From assembly GCA_020635075.1 (NCBI GenBank), contig JACKAM010000002.1, positions 496,001 through 560,000 on the forward strand: a stretch of 64,000 nucleotides of DNA, read 5' to 3'. Shown in pieces: positions 59,344 through 64,000 of the stretch. Numbering within the stretch: the stretch's first letter is position 1; each line of letters begins with the position of its first letter. A program made the translations under genes and the position numbers. The notes below the pieces were generated by a model. That model was not told where the DNA came from. It worked only from the letters and a program-made list of their open reading frames with translations, and searched no databases. The stretch is from Pseudobdellovibrionaceae bacterium. GTDB taxonomy: Bacteria; Bdellovibrionota; Bdellovibrionia; Bdellovibrionales; UBA1609.

Positions 59344-60797
59344 TCCATGACCTCTTGCTTAAGTTCGGTAAAACATTTCACAAACAGATTTTCCGTTACC
59401 CGCCTTCGGTAACTTTCGGACGCCCGCAAATCAGAAATTGGCTTTATTTTTAGACTCGCTTGTTTTCCAACCTGCTCAAAACTTGAGAGAGAAAAACTCT
59501 CCCCCGCCAACTCATTTTCCAACTGCGAAAGACGCACGACCATTGGTCCCACGCCACCAAGAGCAATACGTGCCTCAAGAATCCTAGAATCATTGATTTT
59601 GAACAATCCGGCGAATGTCACCGATGAAATATCCAAATCCTTTCTCAGCGACACCTTGAAAAACTTGGCCTTCCATTCTTTTCCTGGCTTTGGGATCATG
59701 ATACCCGTGCAAATCTCCTCAGGGCGAATATCCATTTTTTTATAGCCCTTATAGAAATCCCCAAGACTCACCCACCTCTCACCTTCCGCAGATATCAGGC
59801 ACAACCGAGCCTCTAGGACCATTAGCCCCGGGATAGAATCACCAATCGGTGAGCCATTGAGAACATTGCCAACCAGGGTTCCCTGATTCTTGATTTGCGG
59901 AGAAGCAAATATGCGCAAAAGACGGCTCATTTCTGGGATGACGGCCTCGAGTTCCCGCTCCGTCGTCGACAGATCAACCATCGAACCGATCCACACCCCA
60001 TCGTCTCGCACCTGAAAATCGGTCAGCTCCGGAATGCGATTAAGAACAATGGCCTCATCTAAATACTGCCTACCCTTGTTATGGATAACTCCCAGATCAG
60101 TCGCACCTGAGACCAGCCGGACATGAGGGCGGTCCTGCTTGATGTCAATGACCCCCTCAATGGTCGTTGGGATCCACAGTTTTTTATCAGCCAAATCAAT
60201 TTCCACGCTTTGCCTATCCAAATAGCGAAAGCGCTCTATCATTTCGTCTCCCTGATAGCGAAGACTCAATGGAACCCACTGAGTGAGATCGATGGCCTCC
60301 GCCGCCTTAAGAATCGGCTCATAGCCCGTGCATCGACACAAGTTCCCTGTCAGGTAGTTTTGCGCCCGCCGACGATCAATCTTTTTTCCCTGTCGCTGGC
60401 TAGTTTCGGCCAAATGGCCCAATGAACAAACAATCCCCGGTGTGCAGTATCCGCACTGTCCACCGTGATGGACCATCATCTTCTCCTGGACGTCACTCAA
60501 GTCTCCGTTATGTGCCAAACCCTCAACTGTCACGATGGAGCAAAGATCAAACAAATAGACGGGAGCGATGCAGGAGTTGACCGCCTTAAATTCGGACCAG
60601 TTCCCGCCGCGATAGGCACTTACCAAGACCGTACAGGCACCACAGTCCCCCTCAGCACAAACGATTTTTGTCCCCTCCAGGCCAACCTGATAACGAAGAA
60701 ACTGGGCCAGGTTCAAAAACGCGTTGCCGCCACCAACCTCATGGCGAACACCATTGAGATAAAAGGTAACAAGGTTGCGATCTGCCGAACAAGCCAT
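59340..60797 (-). CDS. xdhA: Xanthine dehydrogenase, FAD and iron-sulfur subunit
   Basis: 485 residues. Two [2Fe-2S] clusters: Cys47, 52, 55 and 76 (CAEGDCGACTV ... NSC), then GQCGYCTPGI and NLCRCTGYEPI. The FAD domain (from about 190) has VSGATDLGVIHNKG, GTLVGNVLNGSPIGDSIPGL and the closing subdomain. It moves electrons from the Mo site to NAD. ATG 60797 has GGGAG upstream; the frame extends to 60827. With xdhB it forms a two-gene unit. Confidence 0.92.
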   Translation of the reverse strand: MACSADRNLVTFYLNGVRHEVGGGNAFLNLAQFLRYQVGLEGTKIVCAEGDCGACTVLVSAYRGGNWSEFKAVNSCIAPVYLFDLCSIVTVEGLAHNGDLSDVQEKMMVHHGGQCGYCTPGIVCSLGHLAETSQRQGKKIDRRRAQNYLTGNLCRCTGYEPILKAAEAIDLTQWVPLSLRYQGDEMIERFRYLDRQSVEIDLADKKLWIPTTIEGVIDIKQDRPHVRLVSGATDLGVIHNKGRQYLDEAIVLNRIPELTDFQVRDDGVWIGSMVDLSTTERELEAVIPEMSRLLRIFASPQIKNQGTLVGNVLNGSPIGDSIPGLMVLEARLCLISAEGERWVSLGDFYKGYKKMDIRPEEICTGIMIPKPGKEWKAKFFKVSLRKDLDISSVTFAGLFKINDSRILEARIALGGVGPMVVRLSQLENELAGESFSLSSFEQVGKQASLKIKPISDLRASESYRRRVTENLFVKCFTELKQEVME

Positions 60798-60856
60798 ATT
60801 AAATTGCTCCCACAGAAGTACTTTCATTACAACTGGTATTCGGTTATCGTTTGGAC

Positions 60857-61315
60857 ATGTGGATCTACCTGATTTTACCCATCATGACCGGCGTCTCAAT
60901 TGTCCTGCAAGGTGGCCTTAACCGGGCCTCTGCAGACCAAATGGGCTTACTCTCGGCAGTGCTATTAAACGCCCTTGTGTTTTTGGTCCTGGCTACGACT
61001 CTTTGGGCCCTGGCCCGGTTTGGCATCTTGTCCCTCCCGGAGCAAATGGGCGCAGGGTCGTTTCGTAGCCTACAGTTGTGGCAACTGTGGCCAGGGTTGT
61101 TCGGCTTCTTGATTGTACTGCTCGTCCCATGGTCGATTATGCACTTGGGGGCTGGATTGACATTTTCTCTGGTCATTGCCACCCAACTCATTGTGAGTAT
61201 TCTTTGGGACAGTTTGCGTGGCCATGGGTTGCCGGGAACCGGAATGTGGATAGGCATTGCCCTGGTTCTGGCTGGCGCCATTCTGATTCTGCGTTCTTCC
61301 AATGTAACCAATTAA
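60857..61315 (+). CDS. YdcZ/DUF606-type membrane protein
   Basis: 152 residues with about five membrane helices. ILPIMTGVSIVLQGGLNRAS and SLVIATQLIVSILWDSLRGH match the DUF606 (half-size DMT) pattern. Substrate unknown. ATG 60857 is used; a TTG at 60851 opens the frame. It is divergent from xdhA, with 59 bases between the starts, so the promoters overlap. Confidence 0.78.
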   Translation: MWIYLILPIMTGVSIVLQGGLNRASADQMGLLSAVLLNALVFLVLATTLWALARFGILSLPEQMGAGSFRSLQLWQLWPGLFGFLIVLLVPWSIMHLGAGLTFSLVIATQLIVSILWDSLRGHGLPGTGMWIGIALVLAGAILILRSSNVTN

Positions 61316-61396
61316 ATATTGCGTTGCATTGGTTTGGCTACAAATCCACCGACGTGATATTTTAGCCCGTTGAGAAGTTAGGCAAAGGGGGAAGCT

Positions 61397-62182
61397 TTGT
61401 TCGGTGGAAAATGGATCTGGATATTCATCGGTTTGGTGATTGTTGGCGGATTGGCAACTGCCGGTTGGTTATTCAGAGGCAAGAATGCCTATGAATTCGT
61501 ACAACCAAAGAGGGGAGATATCACCGAAGCCATTTACGGCCTCGGAAAGGTCAAGACCTACAAGAAGTACGACGTTAAAATTGGCGTAATGAGCACGGTT
61601 GAAAAGATCTATGCTCGTGAGGGCGACGTGGTTCACAAGGGACAACCTCTTATTCGCTTCTCTGAGTCGCTAATGTTCAACTCCCCAATCGACGGCACCG
61701 TTACCTTTCTTGGAGCCGACGTGGCGGAAGCCGTTGCTCCACAAATGGCCATCATGACCGTAAAGGACCTCTCCGATCGTTACATCGAGGTGTCCCTGGA
61801 ACAGCAAGGAGCGCTTCGCGTCCGTAAGGGTCAGGCTGCTGATGTGATTTTTGAAAGCCTGCGTGGGGACAAGCTGCGCGGACAAGTCAAAGCGCTTTAC
61901 CCAAAGAATGATGAGTTCCTCGCCCACATTGAAGTCGAAGGATTGATGGAAAATGTTCTCCCCGGGATGACGGCCGACGTTTCGATTACAGTCGGCACCA
62001 ATCAAGATGTATTACTCGTACCTATCAGTTCACTGATCAACGGCCACGTCACCGTATTGCGGCAGGGCGATAAAACAAAAATCCCTGTGAAAGTCGGAGG
62101 CATCGACGGCAAGTGGGCTGAAATTATTGAGGGCGATATAAAGGACAACGACAAAGTGATGATGAAGAGGTCGGTACAATAA
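61397..62182 (+). CDS. Periplasmic adaptor (HlyD/MacA-like) of an ABC exporter
   Basis: 261 residues. A membrane anchor (about 5-26) is followed by half of a lipoyl-type domain (EKIYAREGDVVHKGQPLIRF), no long coiled coil, its second half (SPIDGTVTFLGADVAEAV), and beta-barrel and membrane-proximal domains (PGMTADVSI, VLLVPISSLI). It starts at TTG 61397 with GGGGG upstream. It forms an adaptor-permease-ATPase set with the next two genes. The short hairpin segment suggests it does not reach a TolC-like channel. Confidence 0.83.
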   Translation: MFGGKWIWIFIGLVIVGGLATAGWLFRGKNAYEFVQPKRGDITEAIYGLGKVKTYKKYDVKIGVMSTVEKIYAREGDVVHKGQPLIRFSESLMFNSPIDGTVTFLGADVAEAVAPQMAIMTVKDLSDRYIEVSLEQQGALRVRKGQAADVIFESLRGDKLRGQVKALYPKNDEFLAHIEVEGLMENVLPGMTADVSITVGTNQDVLLVPISSLINGHVTVLRQGDKTKIPVKVGGIDGKWAEIIEGDIKDNDKVMMKRSVQ

Positions 62183-62197
62183 GGGAGAAATGGTCAC

Positions 62198-63442
62198 GTG
62201 TGGTTTTTGGCTCTCAGACAAATGCTTTCCCGAAAAAAGCAAACAACCCTGATCTTCCTGGGCGTTGCATTCGGAACAGGCATTTATGTGATTATTGCTG
62301 GTATGCAACTGGGAATGCGTAACTACATCTCTGAACAACTTCTCAACAACACAGCTCACATCCTCATCAAAGGCAGCGAGAGGGATATCGAGGAAGGCGA
62401 GCTACGCGAGCGCTTTTACTCCGCGGAAAGTTTCATTAAGTGGATTGTGGCTCCGTCGGGAAAGCGGGATGAATCTCGCCTGGAAAACCCTCATGGCTGG
62501 TTCGAAAGACTGGATCAGGAGCCTCACGTTGTTGCCTACGCTCCTCGGCTGTCGATTAATGCGATCGTAGCCCGCGGTGGCCTACGTGCCAATGTTGGTC
62601 TGACCGGCATTATTCCCGAAAAGCATATAAAGGTCACCAGCATTGCCGACTATATGCGCTCGGGGAGTCTTCAGGGTTTAACCAGTGGTGGGAAAAAACT
62701 CATCTTGGGGTCGGGCGTGCTAAAAAAGATTGGCGCGACTGTCGGAGAAACTATTCGCGTCTCAACCGGACTGGGAGAGGCCCTGCCCTTTAAGGTTATT
62801 GGTGAGATCCACTTGGGTAATAAGCAAATCGATGACTCGATGATTCTTGCACATATCACCGATGCCCAGGCTTTGAACCACTCCCCCGGGCGAGTCAGCG
62901 AGATATCTGTAGCCCTTGACGATATTGAACTGTCAACACCCCTGGCTGAGAAGTGGTCCCTTTACACAGGGGACGATGTTCAAGGTTGGGAAGAGGCCAA
63001 CGCCAGCTTTATGCAGTTAATTAATATTCAAGACATCATGAGATATATCATCACTGGGGCCATTTTGATCGTTGCCGCCTTTGGTATTTACAATGTTCTC
63101 AGTATCATGATCAGCCAGAAGCAAAAAGAGATCGCCATCCTCAGAAGTATTGGCTACGCACCTGACAAAATCCTTCAGCTTTTCATGATCCAAGGCTCAA
63201 TGCTTGGCCTTCTGGGCGGCGGCGCAGGGTTAATCATTGGTCTTGGTGCCTGTTTAATTATTGGTAGCATCGACTTGGGATTTGAAATTGGCAAGGGTAC
63301 CACCCTGCTGATTTCCTACGACTGGGACATCTACTTGACCGCATTTGTTGCTGCTCAGGTAGCGGCCGCCGTCGCAAGCATTATTCCCGCCCGCCATGCC
63401 GCAAAGCTCACGCCTCTTGATATTATTCGCGCTAATTTGTAG
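62198..63442 (+). CDS. FtsX/MacB-type ABC permease
   Basis: 414 residues. One N-terminal helix (about 18-37), a large MacB-type periplasmic domain (about 40-280) and three C-terminal helices with IAILRSIGYAPDKILQLFMI and IPARHAAKLTPLDIIRANL, the usual FtsX-family ending. Starts at GTG 62198 with GGGAG upstream. It works with the adaptor before and the ATPase after. The substrate may be a lipoprotein or small molecule. Confidence 0.87.
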   Translation: MWFLALRQMLSRKKQTTLIFLGVAFGTGIYVIIAGMQLGMRNYISEQLLNNTAHILIKGSERDIEEGELRERFYSAESFIKWIVAPSGKRDESRLENPHGWFERLDQEPHVVAYAPRLSINAIVARGGLRANVGLTGIIPEKHIKVTSIADYMRSGSLQGLTSGGKKLILGSGVLKKIGATVGETIRVSTGLGEALPFKVIGEIHLGNKQIDDSMILAHITDAQALNHSPGRVSEISVALDDIELSTPLAEKWSLYTGDDVQGWEEANASFMQLINIQDIMRYIITGAILIVAAFGIYNVLSIMISQKQKEIAILRSIGYAPDKILQLFMIQGSMLGLLGGGAGLIIGLGACLIIGSIDLGFEIGKGTTLLISYDWDIYLTAFVAAQVAAAVASIIPARHAAKLTPLDIIRANL

Positions 63443-63454
63443 GAGACCCTGACC

Positions 63455-64000
63455 GTGCCAATTCTCGGAAAAAATATCATAAAGGAATTCGGCGATCCTC
63501 CTCATCGGGTTCTACATGAGATAAATGTGAACATCCAAGACGGTGAGTTCGTCTCGATTTCCGGAAAATCCGGTTCAGGAAAAAGTACTCTGCTCTATAT
63601 TTTGAGTACTCTCGACAGTCCCACTAGGGGCGAGGTCCATGTAGATGGCATGAATATCGCCACCCTAAATGATACAAACCTTCACTCATTTCGAAACCTC
63701 CATGTCGGGTTTATTTTCCAGTTTCACTACCTTCTCCCTGAATTATCGGCCATAGAAAATATCCTCCTAGGACCGAGAAACATCGGGCAACATGAGGAGC
63801 TCCGAGATAGAGCCCATGATTTACTCAGAGACTTTGATATATTTGATCAGGCCGACAAGCTGCCTTCCCAAATGAGTGGCGGACAGCAACAGCGGGTGGC
63901 CATTGCCCGCTCTTTGATTATGAATCCCCGTTACCTATTTGCTGACGAGCCGACGGGTAACCTGGATACCACCAACGGACAAATGGTCATGGACATCCTT
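63455..64000 (+). CDS. ABC ATPase of the MacB/LolD type (cut by window edge)
   Basis: 182 codons visible, open to the right edge. GTG 63455 has AGGAGA ten bases upstream. Walker A ISGKSGSGKSTLL, Q-loop FIFQFHYLLPE, signature MSGGQQQRVAIARSL and Walker B LFADEPTGNLD are all seen. It starts 12 bases after the permease gene and completes the adaptor-permease-ATPase set. The H-loop and C-terminus are outside the window. Confidence 0.9.
   Translation, partial: MPILGKNIIKEFGDPPHRVLHEINVNIQDGEFVSISGKSGSGKSTLLYILSTLDSPTRGEVHVDGMNIATLNDTNLHSFRNLHVGFIFQFHYLLPELSAIENILLGPRNIGQHEELRDRAHDLLRDFDIFDQADKLPSQMSGGQQQRVAIARSLIMNPRYLFADEPTGNLDTTNGQMVMDIL

Noticed and set aside
1..64000. Prophage, transposon or CRISPR elements
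   Set aside because: No integrase, transposase, terminal repeats, spaced direct repeats or Cas-like genes were recognised.

Overview
The window looks like chromosomal DNA of a free-living or predatory Bdellovibrionota-type bacterium (Bdellovibrio/Oligoflexia-like). The main pointers are a TIGR02147-family regulator (54699-55532), which is largely confined to Bdellovibrio and Fibrobacter relatives, many small secreted or lipoprotein genes without recognisable families, several secreted proteases, and very compact gene packing with GTG/TTG starts. This assignment is inference. I saw no rRNA, tRNA, CRISPR array, insertion sequence, phage gene or attachment site.

Layout. 1-6.8 kb: tail of an unknown gene, tryptophanase, a cysteine-rich LuxR-type regulator, a small cytochrome c, NnrS, an EamA exporter with a DUF1648 protein, and a PhoD-like lipoprotein phosphatase. 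6.8-11.4 kb: a LysR regulator divergent from a complete late folate operon whose first gene is a CADD-type self-sacrificing p-aminobenzoate synthase, followed by folB, a folK-folP fusion and folC. 11.4-16.3 kb: XRE regulator, flavin reductase, pyroglutamyl peptidase, a DnaQ-like exonuclease carrying a DUF5710 tail, DUF4336, MutT, an unknown protein and a solo ParA. 16.5-30 kb: SppA, a beta-barrel candidate, a response regulator, a lipoprotein subtilase, secreted proteins, rpsN, membrane and lipoprotein unknowns, a CxxC carboxymuconolactone-decarboxylase-like protein and a THUMP methyltransferase.

30.2-42.2 kb is the standout. Nine radical SAM enzymes and one PLP-fold protein are packed with overlapping ends into four transcription units. 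Seven of the enzymes have an N-terminal cysteine-rich half-SPASM (twitch) region ahead of the radical SAM core; two have a C-terminal SPASM-like region. Three paralogue pairs show that a three-gene module is present twice, once on each strand, with three further single members. No precursor peptide, transporter or peptidase accompanies them, so the substrate is unknown.

42.3-64 kb: a tesA-ybbA-ybbP-racemase operon, DUF302, a diguanylate cyclase, a secreted subtilisin, several secreted unknowns, a 2OG-Fe(II) oxygenase, a TIGR02147 operon with two secreted proteins, a secreted M11-like metalloprotease, xanthine dehydrogenase (xdhA-xdhB), a YdcZ-type membrane protein, and an adaptor-permease-ATPase set of the MacB type that runs off the right edge.
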